A DNA stretch of 64,000 nt, taken from Eudromia elegans (taxonomy: Eukaryota > Chordata > Aves > Tinamiformes > Tinamidae). A program made the translations under genes and the position numbers. Positions 1 to 13,607 of this stretch are shown here, in pieces; the first letter of the stretch is position 1, and every line of letters starts with the position of its first letter. The notes beneath the pieces were generated by a model that was not told the origin of the DNA, made no database searches, and saw nothing but the letters and a program-made list of their open reading frames with translations. The stretch lies in the NCBI GenBank assembly GCA_003342815.1, contig PTEX01000094.1, positions 1 to 64,000 on the forward strand, in the 5' to 3' direction.

Positions 1-540
1 AAATCCCTTAGATAAAAACCGTTGACCAGGTCTGGGACTAAGTTCAGATCCGTCTGATCTGAACCTCGTGACCCAACGGGAGGGCTTCCCAAATAATTCT
101 GAACCTCCATACGGTAAATAATCGAAAGTGCCCTTGCCATACCTCGCAAAATCATTGTTCTATCAATAAATCTACCATTATCAATTTCACCCGAGTGAAG
201 TGCATTTTGTCGCTCACTCCCTCACCGCTCGTTCCGTGACACCTACCTAATCCTAGTGGCAGTCTGGGACCTGGTACAACAGTCAGTATAACTTGGATCA
301 TCTGTGTAAATAATTCCCTTCTGCAGAGGATCTTGACAGAGCGGGATAAACCCCTAGTGTGAGAGGTGATTCCAGTTTCTTCTGCAGTTGTGTTGTTCCT
401 TCTCTTAATACACCATAGACTTGTCTGCTTTGAAAGAGATTGCCACTGGGAAAACTCCATACTGGGGGAATGGCATCACAGAGGTTTAATTCAACACGGA
501 ACCATGATTTCTGACCTAAGGAATTAGTGCAGGAAATCAA
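1..540 (-). other. Unclassified CpG-containing segment, possible old LTR fragment
   Basis: This stretch contains more CpG dinucleotides than the DNA next to it, notably around 45-85 and 205-245. Read on the minus strand it contains a TTTATTG-type segment near 160-175 and short open frames that match no family I know. The mixture resembles avian endogenous retrovirus LTR sequence, but I cannot identify TG...CA ends, a target duplication or a primer binding site, and the window edge cuts it. It could equally be ordinary unique sequence. The LTR reading is inference only. Confidence 0.2.
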
Positions 541-3500
541 AACTCATTCTAGGCCAAAAAGGAAGCAAAGAATTATCCCTGGCAAGCATTTTGAAAATGA
601 AGTGACCAACTTCTGGATCCTAAATCCACACTATCTAAATGGATGAACAGATAGGCCTGACCTGTGATAAACCCCCCAGCCCAGCCCTGACTGCAGGTCA
701 CCAAAGACCGTGATCTTTCAATCGAAATGCACATGAGCTCTGCTGATATGAAGGTGGTGGGAACCTAGATGGTTCAGGAAAATTACATGGTGAAATGAAA
801 ACCAATCATTAGAAATATATTATAGCACTGCTAGAGGACTGCTCTTAGTCTTGGGAGTTTTTTCGTACATGCTGAGTGGTGGCCATTTGCTTATTGAGTA
901 TCTGTCACTAGATGGGAACAACTTAAATTAATAGAATCTGGGGCTGAAAAAATGACTCACCTATGGAGACTAACACAAGGAAACAAACTACTTTTCCTGA
1001 AAACATACTCCATTTTATATATGAGCAGAAACTGATATTTGCAGTTTAATTAGGAGCTTAAACAGAAGCAAAATATTATGGACAGGTTGCAATTTTAAGA
1101 CACTTCCCAGCTCTATGTGCTACACAGTCGGCCTTCTCTGACTGCAGCAACTCACTGCAGCTATTTTATCGCTGTGAGGTGAGATCTCCACTCTTTTTCC
1201 CAGCTCCTGCAGGGCATCCGTAGGCACAAAGAGCCATTACCTAGCATGGAGGTACCATGTTGCTGATAAACCACTGAGTGATCTCTTGCCTAGGACTGGA
1301 AGCTCTTTGGAAGAAGACTAAAACCAGGACTACCTGCAGACCTACAAGAAAATGAGCCAAGCTGATCAAGCCTGCAGAACAGGAAGCAGAAGGACTGTCT
1401 AGGAATATGTATTAAACTGTCCTACTGGTCCTCTGAGAGACAGGAAACCCACTGAACAGTCTTAACCTGCTGGCTAGGTGTGCTTCTTTCTGCCAATTTC
1501 TCTGAACGGAGCTCGGTTCAGCAGGCTTATGGTAGTTTTGGAAGAGCACAGTCCTCTTCAGAAAAAACTGCTGGAGGTTAGAGCTGATGGTGGAGATGAT
1601 GGAGGATGCATTTTTTATCTTTTTCCTTTTTTTTCCATATTTGCCAACTGAATTATTTGATTTGTTAATCCTTTTGCTCTGTAGCTTGTACAGTCCTATT
1701 TTATTGAGTAATTTACGTGACATATAGTAACCATATACAGACAGATAATATTTGGAGTTATTTTTCATATTCTTCAAACATCTCTTCTATATTCCATCAG
1801 CAGAAATGCTTACACCTATTACAGACAACATCTTCTCACTCATTTTAATACACCTCTCTTTTGAAACAAAGGACTTAAAGAAAGGAACAATTGTATTGAC
1901 TATTTAACATCATTAATCCTTGCCTGTTGATACCTGAATTGTCATTCCAGACCATAAAATTGCTTATATAGCAGCTTTCATGCAATGCATCACAAAACAC
2001 TTTACAAATAATAGCTTAATGAAACCCAATAGAACAACAAATCATTACCAGAGAAAAAGGACACATCATAAAATTTATTTGAACACTGAAAGTGATATCA
2101 GATGATCTGAAAACAGAAACTATGTTCCTTGTACTTCTCAGCAAAAGACAATTCTGTGCATGCGGTGCATAGCAAGTAAGTGCTTTTGAACCGTGCAGTT
2201 TTTGGGCAAATTTTTCTACAGGCAGATTTTCCTGTGATCCGAAAGATTGCCCATAGATTTAAAGAGGCAGATTCTCCTTTCATTAGGACTTTTTTTAATG
2301 TAAGAAATTTATGATTTATTCATATCTGAATATGAACAGGACAGGAATTTAAATAATGTATTTCAGCTAAATTCCTTCCTTGGCTTTTAGTTGATTCCGA
2401 GGCACAACATTTCCAAAGTCGAGGCAGCAGTCTTGCACTTTTTGGATTTCCTGGTGGAGAATTAATACAGAATAGGCAGAGACCTGTGTATTTGTGTTGC
2501 TTCTGATCCTCAAGGTGCAAGAGAGCATCCTGAATAAATGTGCTATAATCCTGTTCTTTTTTATTATTTCTTTGTGTAAAGGCTGATTAGAAGTGCATTT
2601 CACCATAGATTTGCAATTCCTTTTTTCTGGTCAAAGAGATGGAAGTAGTTAAGGTGCAGTGACAACTACATCCCTGGCCAAGCCAAAACCCTCCTCCAAG
2701 AGCCCTGACCCCATCCCAGTGCATTAACAGTGAAGCCTCATGTCTCTTTGCAGGAGGAAGCCGATACATTTTCTTTTTTGAAAACCAATTGATATGTCCA
2801 GGAATAATTGCAAAAAGCTTATGATTTGTAAGATACGGTGAAAATGCTTCCCTTTTTTCAGAGGCTGGAAGCTAGTATGGAAATGTGACATCGATGAAGA
2901 GTTCCAGGAATAGTTTCAGTAGTATATCTGTGAAATATATAGGTAGTAAAATTAGAGATCAATAGCCACCACACAGTGATATACCTCCAACAAGATGAAG
3001 ACAATGTGTATAACAGTATCTGCTGCACAAATGGTTCTGCGGAGAGAGTCCTATCGAGCTGAATGCCTGAATGCTCGAGAGAGAGACTGAGTCAACTCTT
3101 CCCTCTACTGCATAAGGATGACGAAAGGTTTGCACAAACAGGGGAAGGATTCAAAGTTGTTTAGCGTAAAGGAAAAATGATATTATGAGTGACATTATGA
3201 TACAAAAGACTGCCTCATAAACCATCTAGAAGCTCTAGCTGAAGGTGGAACTGGATGCTAAGCAATATGGAATGCCAGAAAAGGCCTTAGTGGGGAAATA
3301 AGGTCCTTTACGTAAGACCAAACCAGAGGTCTGTGGTTCAGTGATCCAGAGGTCCAGAGTCGATGGCCTTATATGCTATGCGTAACTAGTTCCTACTCAA
3401 AATGGTGTGATTTAATGGGAAAGAGGGCATAAATTCTTAGTCAGGGAACATACGTGAGCTTTACTGCAAACAAGTATTGTCTACTCTGTCTCTCCTATGT

Positions 3501-3594
3501 TCTTACCGTTTCTGGCAATGCTAATGACCTAGAGACAAAACCCACCACCTAAGAGCTAAAGCTGATTATGGTGCTTGTTGCAACAGAATCATAG
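541..3594. other. No gene recognised
   Basis: AT-rich non-coding sequence. The short open frames here (the longest about 121 codons, minus strand at 1412-1777) have low-complexity composition, no recognisable domain and no supporting splice signals. I see no repeat family in it. Confidence 0.6.
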
Positions 3595-4240
3595 AATCAT
3601 AGAATGGCTAGGGTTGGAAGGGACCTGTAGAGGTCATCTAGTCCAACCCCCCTGCACACGCAGGGTCCCCTAGAGCATGTGGCACAGGGTGATGTCCAGG
3701 CGGGTTTTGAAGATCTCCAGAGTAGGAGACTCCACCACCTCTCTGGGCAGCCTGTTCCAGTGCTCTGTCACCCTCACCGTTATGAAATTCTTTCTCAAGT
3801 TCCTGTGGAACTTTTGGTGCCTCAATTTGTGGCCGTTTCCTCTAGTTCTATCACTGGCCACCACTGAGAAGAGGCCAGCCCCCTCCTCCTCACTCCCTTT
3901 CTTGACATATTTATATACATTGATCAGATCCCCTCTCAGTCTTCTCTTCTGCAGGCTGAAGAGGCCCAGCTCTCTCAGCCTTTCCTCATAGGGCAGATGT
4001 TCCAGGCCCCTAATCATCTTTGTGGCCCTGTGCTGGACTCTCTCCAGCAGCTCCACGTCCCTCCTGCACTGGGGAGCCCAGAACTGCACACAGTACTCGA
4101 GGTGCGGCCTCACCAGGGCTGAGTAGAGGGGCAGAATCACCTCCCTCGACCTGCTGGAGACGCTCTGCTTAATGCACCCCAAGATCCCATTGGCCTTCTT
4201 GGCCACGAGGGCACACTGCTGCCTCGTGGTCAACTTGTTG
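3595..4240 (-). mobile_element. CR1 LINE retrotransposon, 5'-truncated copy 1
   Basis: The element lies on the minus strand with its 3' end on the left. The octamer-like unit AGAATCAT occurs at 3595-3602 and 3603-3610 and begins again at 3611; it is the reverse complement of the ATTCTATG-type tail of CR1. The GGAAGGGACCT and CATCTAGTCCAACCCCCCTG blocks that follow are characteristic of avian CR1 3' UTRs. The body encodes the C-terminal part of ORF2. Homology with copy 2 and with the known family stops at about 4240, a 5' truncation typical of LINEs. A short TTG-rich match between the flanks is too ambiguous to call a target duplication. CR1 mobilises by target-primed reverse transcription; this truncated copy cannot do so on its own. 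Confidence 0.95.
3670..4240 (-). pseudogene. CR1 ORF2 fragment, C-terminal end of reverse transcriptase polyprotein
   Basis: About 190 codons read without interruption from the truncation point to a stop just before the 3' UTR. The product covers the region after the RT palm: the [14 protein letters not shown] block, the [17 protein letters not shown] block and the [18 protein letters not shown] block, ending in [11 protein letters not shown]. These are the thumb and C-terminal blocks shared by CR1 ORF2 proteins. The endonuclease and the catalytic RT core are missing, so it cannot be functional. The reading frame is intact over its whole length, which suggests a fairly young insertion. It is antisense to the only gene candidate in the window (53.6 kb, plus strand). 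Confidence 0.88.
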
Positions 4241-7200
4241 ATTCAGTTAACTCTCTGTGAAACACTGTGAGTGTTTCCGTTCTTACTAACATGTTAACAT
4301 CTATCATCCTGTTAAAATCATACTTGACTGTGTATAAATTTTAAATACTTCTACCCTGGCATATTTCTACATTAAAATCCATTCTCATAACGGCTATTTG
4401 CCTTTTCTCTCAGAGCAGAACAATCATTACCCCACTAAATAAAACAGCAACATAATGAGGAGGAGAATAAGAACTCTATAACCTTGATCCAAATACTTTC
4501 AGTAGTATAATATATTTTAGAGCTGGTAGTATCCTCAAGAACTGGTACAGTGGCATAACTCATGCAAACAGTCCTTCAACTTTTATAGTTTGCTATTATA
4601 CTCTCCACTCACACTGAGTATGTTCAATAACTTTATCTGCATGAATTTCAGAAATATGGCCTCATTCCAAACATAAAAGAAAGATAACAGAAGAAGAAGA
4701 AGAAAAAAAGTATTTTAACAAAACCAAGGATAATGGACTCAAAATGCTGATATATGATACGGAAAAAGTTCTTCAAGTATTTCCTTTCATTGTTGCGGAT
4801 CTGGACAATGCTGTGTATGTGTGTGCCTCCATCAGCAACAAATAATTTCAAAGCAGTCTTCCAAAATCCCCACAAAAATAAATGGGATTCAACGTACAAA
4901 TCCAAGCAGATCTTGGTAGGAAAAGAAAAAAGAAGTTTGTAATGATGGTACTGACATGTAGGGCCACCGATTCACAAAAGTCTGTAAATTCCTCAGTCCT
5001 GTCCAGCACTTCACTACTTTACTACTACTTTACAGACTTTACTAGGATTTGTAGGTCTTGATTCTTATCTCTGACAGGACATGGAGAAAGGAATTAAAAT
5101 TGTACAAATAAATAAATCCCTTGTGTTCCTCTCAGGAGTGAAAAGGTCATTAATGTTCCTGGTTGACAGTCAGACAGCAATTGTCTTTCAGTTTGCTTTC
5201 AGTGGCTAAATGTCACCTCACTTAGCAGGGATACAGTCATTATGAACTGCATGCACAGAACTGAGAAAATAACCTCATCTATCATGTAACAATTGCAATA
5301 ATTATCTGTGTACCCAACGCACGTCCCTTCCACCCACTTCTGCAGATGTTTCTGTGTTTGAAAGTATTAGTAGATTGTTATCTCTGAAGAATGTGGCACT
5401 ACACCTCGGGGTATTTGCCTATCACACAATATTCTTTTAGTGAGAATGGTCAAGTCTAGTTTTTAAGGTGAAAGATTATCCACATCACTAAAGGGAAATA
5501 CCTTCCTGACTTGACTTATATCTGAAAACAGGACAGAAAAATGAGAAATACCTGATCCATAATAGGACTTATTTAAATCAAATAGCGTGTAATTTGCCCA
5601 GCTGGAATGCTACCATTCTCCATTGCCACTGGAACAATCCATCCTCTCTGACAAGTGACTGGAAAGGGGCTGGGATGCTGGCATGGCTTGGCTAGTTTTC
5701 TGGCATCCACCCCCCAAAATACGCAATTCTCCTGCTGGGAGGAGGCTGCTCCTGGCAGCTTCATTCTCATTATTACCCGCACGACATCCCGAGCCGCTCT
5801 CATGGCAGCGATGAACCTTCTACTGTCATCAGCGGGAAGTTCCGTACCTCAAAGATCAGGAAAACTGAGTAGAGGCATCAGCTGAATATATGAGATGTAC
5901 AAATAGGTGTATTCTGCTGAAAGGTGGCTGCAGCCACCTTTGAAGTGACAGAGGAGAGAGAAATAAAAATAGTGCAGATGCAAAATGGTAGAATGAAATT
6001 AGAAAAGAGAATGTGGTGATATGTCTATCTTTAAAAGAAGCCTCAAAATGCTTGAAAATTTATAAACTTTTGTCTTCTTTAACCACCTGTGAACCAGTAA
6101 GTGTAGAATGATCATTGTTCCAGAATGCCTAGGTGGTGGGTTTATGCTCTTTGTGTTCAACAGATATCACCTATGCAAATAATTTGAAGCGTACAGATGT
6201 TTATCCTATTAAAATCACCCTGAGCAATGAAAACCTCCACATGACACTCGTATTTTTCGTATTTTTTCTAGAATTAATAATATTCATAATTCTCAGTTAC
6301 CTTGTCCACTTCATGTAACGTACAGAGTGCTGATGCAATGAGACGTTTTTAATAGAAGTTTAGAAAGATCTGGTAGACTTTCTGCAAAATAGGAAAGCTA
6401 CAATTCCATGTACTTTCATCAGATGAGATATCCTCCAAGACCACCCCACAGACAAATATAAAATTAATAAACTATTGAAATTAGTAAACTGGTCAGGGGC
6501 TGGATTTAGACTCCTGCTTTTAAGTTAGTGAGCAGTGTCCTGGTCTCCTCCAACAAACGTGGCCTCTCCAAAGGGCCAGGCTTATTTAGCACTAGCAGTA
6601 AGATCAATCAGGAGGGGATGTGAGGTCTATTTTTGCCAGGAGAAATATCATCAGAGTAGATTTCAGGTAAGCAGCACACAATCGAATTGCGTGAAATTAT
6701 ACTGCCAGGAGTAAGGTGGATATGGTTATTCACATCTATTCTGGGAAAAAGGACTCAGACGGGGCGTGGAGCTATATCAGTCATCACAGTGGACATGCAA
6801 CGTGTCTCGGTGCTTGTTTGAACAAGGTTGTGTGGGGAAGAGGGAGACGGTGGTATTCCAGACTTTTGAAGCTTTTCTAACTCTGGCATTTATTTTAACC
6901 CTCTGTTCCTTCTCTTCAGCTTCTGGGAAGATGAGAAACAGAGCTAACTGTGCAAATGTGCCTCTGCTGTGCCTCCAGCAAAAGCGAACAGTTAGGAGCC
7001 TTACAGTGCTGAAGTGCAGACAAGTCTTCTTTAATGCTTTCTAGCTCAGAAGCTGTGCGAGGGCCTCTCTGAAGGTGCAGTTCTTTATAAAGACTGCTAA
7101 ATATAGAAATGCACTTCGAGTGTGGACTGGTTTTTTCACATATTCACCTTTGGAGCTACATGTATATATAGGACATAGATTTTAAGGAGAAAAAAAAAAA

Positions 7201-8276
7201 ATGAGAAAGAGAAGCAAGAAAGGAAAGAAACTGAAAGTGATGGTGTCTGTTTTCAGACAAGCTAAGAAGGACTTTGTCTTGCATATTGGCCAGCGTTGTG
7301 ATGGCATGAATAGGCAAATGGGGCATAAAAAGGCCATACCTATCTTTCTGACCTCAAGAGCAGAGGTTCTGTTGCATCTTTCCGATAAAAAAGACAAAGC
7401 ATTAAATTCTATTTGTTTTAAGAAAGAACTCGGTGATTTCATAAATAACACGGTGCAACATTAACCCTGTGCAGGAGGGTCTCCTTCAGCCTCTGCCTTG
7501 GATTAGCAAAACGCACAGGGTTATTAGTTATTAGGGGAAAGCTCTGAAAGCAAAAGCAGTGAGATTTGTGGTGAGAGGCAGTGGAGGGAGCAGGGGAATA
7601 AACAGAAGTTATCGTATGAGGAGGCAGGAGCAGGTCAGTGAAAGCTGTTGTTTGGGGTCTGAAAGGTTCAAACGAGTCTTAGACCAATATCCACAGATAA
7701 AGAGATTTTCTTCTTCTAATGATCTGTTCTAGCTATAAGAGTGAGTTAACATGGTTTCAGTAAATTATTTTTTTCTACTGCTTTGTTCAGCAGGAAAACT
7801 GCACTCTTTGTGGTGACTGCAAACATAAGGGTGACATTTCCCCAAGTTATTTTTCACTTCCCAAGAGATTTTATATCCCTCAACTATGGGAGACTCTGGG
7901 AGAAGCCATTTAAAGACAGGGAAAAAGATGAGGAATCAACAATAGCTTCATGTCTCTCTGAAATGTGCGCTATACCTTCTTTACATCAGCCATGTGTTCA
8001 TCCTATCCACACCCACATTTTGGCAGTGAGTAGCTTGACTACATGGTGCATTAGTTCTAAAGAATAGTTAGCAGAGGGATTGGCTATCTCGCTCTCTTGC
8101 AGGGCAGGAACTGGGGGCGATGGGATGGGGATGGTGAGAAGCAAAGCCTAACCAAAGGGAAATGATGAACCCAAGAGCAGGAGATGGGCAGAAGTCCCTG
8201 TGGTTGAAGGCTGGATGTGAGAAATCTGCATGAGTTCGAGGGAAAAGTATTTGGACAATGGATCCATTACAGAATG
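4241..8276. other. No gene recognised
   Basis: Non-coding AT-rich DNA. It includes an AAG-type microsatellite at about 4687-4709. Open frames are short (under 95 codons) and match nothing I recognise. At 6669 a CAG/GTAAGC match to a splice donor follows a weak acceptor at about 6644, but the enclosed 27 bases are too short to support an exon. Confidence 0.55.
4687..4709. repeat. AAG-type microsatellite / purine run
   Basis: Short run of AGA/AAG trinucleotides ending in an A-rich tract. Simple sequence only. Confidence 0.7.
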
Positions 8277-8358
8277 AAGCGAAATGAAAAGGAATGCAAT
8301 GGAACAAAATGAAATTAAGTATAATGAAATGAAATAAAATGAAATTAAATAAAATATG
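8277..8358. repeat. Degenerate AAATG/AAAT-type pentanucleotide repeat
   Basis: About 80 bases made of repeated GAAATG, AAAATG and AAATTA units with point differences, seen clearly from 8310 to 8355. It is an interrupted simple-sequence tract, probably an old decayed microsatellite. Confidence 0.7.
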
Positions 8359-11300
8359 CAGTGCTAAACTGATGAGCCGTAATGGACTTGGGAAATCCTT
8401 GAGATGAAAATGGTCAAAGATTAGCAGAGTATCAGGGGGGGCAAAGCATATATGCTCACTCTAATCTTGTTATTTCCTAGGCATCTGCTTATGGACTTTT
8501 GCTGATTTGTGGGAACCAGGACATGTGGAGTGCAGGAAATGAGCCCCAGACAGACCATAGTGTCTCAGTGTGTCTGTCCTGTTCGTCCTGCCGCTGAATA
8601 TGGGTCTGGCTGGGCCCTCGGCCTGAACAAAATCTGTCTGTACATTGATATAATATTAGTTGCATGTGTTTCTGTATATAGTTTCAAATATGACACTACC
8701 AGTGCTATTAAAAGACTATCCTTTCCTAAACAGTACACTGCCTCTTTTTTTTTGTCCTTCCCTTTCTTTAGCTTATTTTGGTATTTGTTATGAAAAAAAA
8801 GTTCCATAACAATCAGTTGCCTTGGTTACTAATGAATTTCTTGTATTCATATAGAGCTCCTTGTATTTAAACATAGCACCTAATCTATCTGCTTTTGTGT
8901 TGCTTAATGAGACAGGAGCCTGTGGTCACCATATGAGTAAATCAATAGTGTCTTCAATTTGCTCTTGGAGAAGGGGGGAATTGTTTTTTTTTTCTGGAAG
9001 TGATGTTTAGGGAAGGGATTCAGCAAGATCACATTGAACCTCATATATTGTTTACGGAGCACCATGAGAGGAACCTGTTGGGCTGTTGTATGATTAAAGA
9101 AAGGAAAGCAACTATGTTAGTATGCAAGTGTTTGGTACCTGGAAACTTGCAGAACTATGAATTTTTGCAACGAGTTACAACAAGAAAAGGCATCCCATGG
9201 CACTGGCATCCTGCACCACTAGCCACTTGCAACAGCTACAAAGAGGAGATCCTGAAATCTGGGTAAACAGTGCGTTTTTACATAATGATTTCCAAAGAGG
9301 TACCAAGCTAGCTCACAGGATGTATATGGTGACTTGATTTACTCCAGGTCACACCAAATGTCCAGAACAGGACAGGGACCTGTGCCCATTGCCCATTCCC
9401 CTGGCCAGTTTAGAGGTTTCAGCACAAGGACAGGTTGTTGACTTTGCTCTGGAGACTTAAGGGAACAAACATTTAGAGCAGCTTATGACGATCTCTTGAG
9501 CAGTGAGATTGTGGTGATTAATGCCCAGGAAAAGTTTGCGTGAGTTCTGGGAAAGCAGAGCTTGCCCCAGAAGTGAGAGGAATGGAGCTGTCATTCCAGA
9601 TGAATTCAGTGGGGGCCAGGGACACTCGTCACCTTTGAAAATCAAGCCACTTACCCTCAATAAAAGGAGATGGAAATAAATGAGAGAGCATCTTTTCTTT
9701 AAAACGCTACCACAAGTGTTGCTCAGCTGGTGTCTGGGACCTCCTGCCAGCACCACCTGTGCCACCAGCTCTGTGATTTGACTTTATGCAACTCCAATTT
9801 CATATCATTTTAAGAAAAATATGAAAAAGCATTTTGTGCATATGGTGCATATGCCCAGTGAAGCTATTATCATGAGACTAGGCAGGAGCAAGGTACGCAT
9901 CACATTATATATCACCAGTGCAGCTCATCCGTCATGCCTAGGAATAAACACAATGTTCTGGTGAATAGAAGCACACAGCAAATAGAGATCTCAGCAGCTG
10001 GAATGGATCCGTCCCGGCCAAAACTGTTGCTTATTAAATCATATGCTGTATTTTTGCCCTTCAGCTCCTATGTGTAGCTGTGTTTATTTTGGCTCTGGAG
10101 ACAAGATTGTGATTCGGTCCGTGCTTATGCCTAGTCAGGGAAATAAATTTGCAGCATGAAATCTTAGTCCTGCTGAAGTCACCAGGAATTTTGCCATTAA
10201 ACTGAATGAATTGCACCCAAGGCCAGAAGAGGAACTTTTACAACTGCATAGTCTTGCTCAGCGGTTCCTTCATCTCTTCCTTATATCACGTGGTCTAATA
10301 TAATGTATAATGTAAAAACGACATAGTATTAACTTTGCACTAGACGACAACCTAGTTAACTACTTGAGATACTTAGTGGAACCATTGGACTCTGCATAAT
10401 GTTTCCAGTTTGAACTTCATTGACTTGTTCTGATTTATATGTCCCACAATGCATTTTCTTACAGCAATCTTGGAAGTCCTCTTTACCTAGACAAGGTTTA
10501 CTTCTTCTTGCTGGAGCCCTCAGTCAAATGTTAAGGTGACTCTACCAGCATGATGGGGCAGGTCAGCTCATTAGCAATTGCCTTTCAGCCAAACCAGTTA
10601 GCAAAGCGCTAGACCAGGAGCCTTTACCTTAATGCTACTGGCTCTGCCACCAAGACTGCAGTGGAAGTCCAAATGAGTCAAGTGGCCCATACAAGGGCCT
10701 TCCACCACTCTCTTCTAGGGGTATGTTTGAGGCAATGATGAGTAAAATCAGACTAAAAGTAAAGCCATGAGAGTGCGTTGGTCCTCACATAAACTCCTCC
10801 TCAGTTACCCTATCCTCAAACCTAAGTTAAAGGAAAGAACAAAGCATTTTTTTGTGGGCAGCTCAGTGTGATTGAGGGGCTTGAACTGGTGTCTCCAGCT
10901 CCTGCCAGCAGCTGTTGAGGGATCTTCATAGTTGCCCTCCAAACAGAAGTTTTAATGTGCCCAAAGGAGAATGGGTTGAAATCAGGAGGACAGAACTGAG
11001 TCTCCTTTCAGAAGTGCTCTGAAATACAGATATGCATAACTTTTGTTAAATAAATACTTCAGTGTAGATATAAAAAAATCTCAGCACCTACAGCACTGAC
11101 CTTATGGTGAGCAGCCCTACAATAAAAAAACAGCAATTTGTGTATGCACCCAAGGCAAAATGGGCTAGTAATAAGTTAGTGTCAAGCTTCTGGAGGATTA
11201 ATATATGAACATCGCATTAAATATATTTTATTTTAAAAAAACACACAGGCAGCATCTTTGCATGCAGTGTGTTATTAAAAGTGACATGAAAGACTGTTAA

Positions 11301-12045
11301 CTAATGTACCTACGTACACTCATATCATAACTCATGCTTTATTATTCAACTGCAGGTAAGTACATAAAAATTCAATGTACTGTATTACGTCTTATTTAGA
11401 TTGCTGTTCCAGTGAAATATAAAGTGTCACCAACAGACTTGCTCTACTAGCAATTCTATAGTAAATTATAAACAAACTCAATGAAGCTAATCCTCTTGTA
11501 ATTTGTTTAACGTGATTTTCCATTTATAGTCAAGATGCATTTTGACAAATAAGCTACATCATTCAAAAAGAAAAGAAAAAATGACCTCAATGTCTCCTCA
11601 ACCTCAACATTTCTTACAGCCAGGATTAAATAGCTGCTGACCTACAATCTCTGCATGTAAATAAACTTGAGCAGAGTGTCCTCTCTCCACTATATTTAAG
11701 AATATAAACTACATGAAGGCACATTTAGCAAGAGGGACTGCATAGGGGTGCCTGCTTAGTACCTTGTCTCAGAATCGGGGAGAGTTTAGGGAAAGGCAAC
11801 CTCAAACACAACAAGTGCCAAGGGGGCCCTTCCTTCCCTCCCACCTGACTATCCAGGCCAAGGATTTCATCATGATTGCTTTGCTTAGCAGGCTCACTAA
11901 TTCTCCCCGGATGTGGATAAACCCCACATGGACAAATTTATGCTTTTAGGAACATTTATGTCCTGTGGCAGTAAGTTCACAGTTCAATTATGGCCTTTCT
12001 GAGGTAGCAGCCTCACCTGTTGGCTTTAAATCTGCTACTTGACTG
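8359..12045. other. No gene recognised
   Basis: Non-coding. A perfect donor-like match (CAG/GTAAGTA) sits at 11353-11360, but the sequence before it is AT-rich and has no convincing acceptor. The 100-codon minus-strand frame at 9457-9765 has no recognisable domain. Confidence 0.55.
9330..9420 (-). repeat. Possible MIR-type SINE remnant (weak)
   Basis: The run GGTGACTTG...CCAGGTCACACC followed by CAGGACAGGGACCTG resembles the reverse complement of the MIR core (the part that reads 'acttgcccaaggtcacac' in the minus orientation). Similarity is short and gapped, and orientation and ends are approximate. It may be chance. Confidence 0.25.
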
Positions 12046-12120
12046 TTTTATTAGTCCTTATGTAATGAGAAATAGTTAATGGTTTTTATTAGTCCTTACG
12101 TAGTGAGAACTAGTTAATAG
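12046..12120. repeat. 37/38-bp tandem duplication
   Basis: Two adjacent copies of a unit beginning TTTTATTAGTCCTTA and ending AGTTAATGG or AGTTAATAG, at 12046-12082 and 12083-12120. They differ at only a few positions (for example TGTAATGAG versus CGTAGTGAG). This is a local duplication in otherwise unique AT-rich DNA. Confidence 0.85.
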
Positions 12121-12581
12121 ACTTTTTTATTTGCTTTATTCCATAAGAGTCACTATTTTTTTTCTCATTTTACTACTTTTTTGCTCTTCTTTTCTTAAAC
12201 CTGTTTTGAAAAAAGCAGAGAAAAAAAAAAAAAAGAAAAAGTATTCCTCTTGCCTTCCCCAAAGTTCCTGATTGGTAACAGGAGATATGAAAACAAATTT
12301 TTGGTGCTGATTTTCCATGGAATAGCTGCAGTGCACTCGTGGTTAGCAAACTGAGTTTGTTCCAGGACTGTTCCTGCTGTAGGAAGTGGAAACCTGAACA
12401 CGGGCACAGGTTCTCACTCAAAGCCATCTGGTTGCTTTGTCAGACATCTGCACTAAACTTGTTTATAAAAGGTACATAATCCAGTTAACCCTGGAGTTAG
12501 GTAAGGATTAAGGGAGACAACAATAAATGCTTGAATTTGAATATATTGTTTTCCTTAAAACACAGCTGCTGAAAGAAAGTG

Positions 12582-12602
12582 AATAAATAAATAAATAAAT
12601 AA
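12582..12602. repeat. (AAAT)n microsatellite
   Basis: Five uninterrupted AATA units. Simple sequence, potentially length-polymorphic. Confidence 0.9.
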
Positions 12603-13574
12603 TCCTCTACTAATTACAAGAAAAAAAAACAGAGGAAACATTCTAGAGAGGGACCTGAGAGATCAACGTCAATGATGGATTTTGAGGTAGCTAAGGAAAA
12701 ACGGTGCATTTTGTGGAGGGCTACATTGATAAGAATTATAACAAATGCTTTTTGCATACGGTCAAAATACTTAACAAATGGGTTGCAGCAACCTTAGCTG
12801 TTTTAAACAGCAATTTACATAAAACAAATGTTGAGTTTAGATCTGATGAAAAGTGTGGGACCGGTCAATGGCAAAGCCTGTGGTCCCTTCTGTACTGTTC
12901 AGAGTGGCCAGCTGTAATACCAGCTTCAGCTTCGTATACCATGGGTGCCAGGGACTGCAGTATTTCTAGGCATTCATGAAAATTATATGCCAAAATCCCA
13001 ATGGAATACCCTTGCAAAAATGCATTTCACCCTTTTCACTTCTTTGGCAAATCCTGTTCTCAATCCTGCTCTGATAGTGCTGTCTTTGGCTGGTGTCTGT
13101 GCTAATCTGAATGCAGAATCGAGCTGTGCACATTTTTTTTAAGCATAACAGTGCAATCTGCTTCAGAAAAGTATTCAAGCAACTACTTAGACTCTGTCTT
13201 TAAAAGTATTTTTAATGTTCATTTATTTATTTTTAAAATGCACATTTATATATACACTGTAATATCATTATAACCCACTCAATCCAATTAGTAGCACCAT
13301 GAAAAGGGGATGGAGGTTTTTGTTTGATTCAATTGTAAGCAAATGAAGCAGTAATAAACCTCCAATTAGCTCTGTGGAAAATAGACTGATTTTTTTTTCC
13401 TAGCATTTCACTGTAAACAAAAATGTGTGGCTGGCATTCAAGAGGGGAGAAAATACAATTTAAAGACACTTTAAATCTTCAGTGATTAATGTCATGCCAA
13501 GAGACTCATTAAAATTCCCATAAAAATATGACCACCGAAAAGAATTCTCTTCTGAAGAAAAATCAAATGTAATT
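12603..13574. other. No gene; AT-rich block with clustered homeodomain-core motifs
   Basis: No coding evidence. Between about 13200 and 13560 there are repeated AATTA/TAATTA-type cores (for example CCAATTAGTAG near 13287 and CCAATTAGCTC near 13361) and little simple repeat, a composition often seen in conserved vertebrate enhancers. Function is not demonstrated. Confidence 0.3.
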
Positions 13575-13607
13575 AAGAAGAGAGAGAAAGAGAAAGAACG
13601 AAAGAGG
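13575..13607. repeat. Purine-rich AGA/AAAG tract
   Basis: About 30 bases of nearly pure A and G (AGAGAGAAAGAGAAAG core). Low-complexity sequence. Confidence 0.75.
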
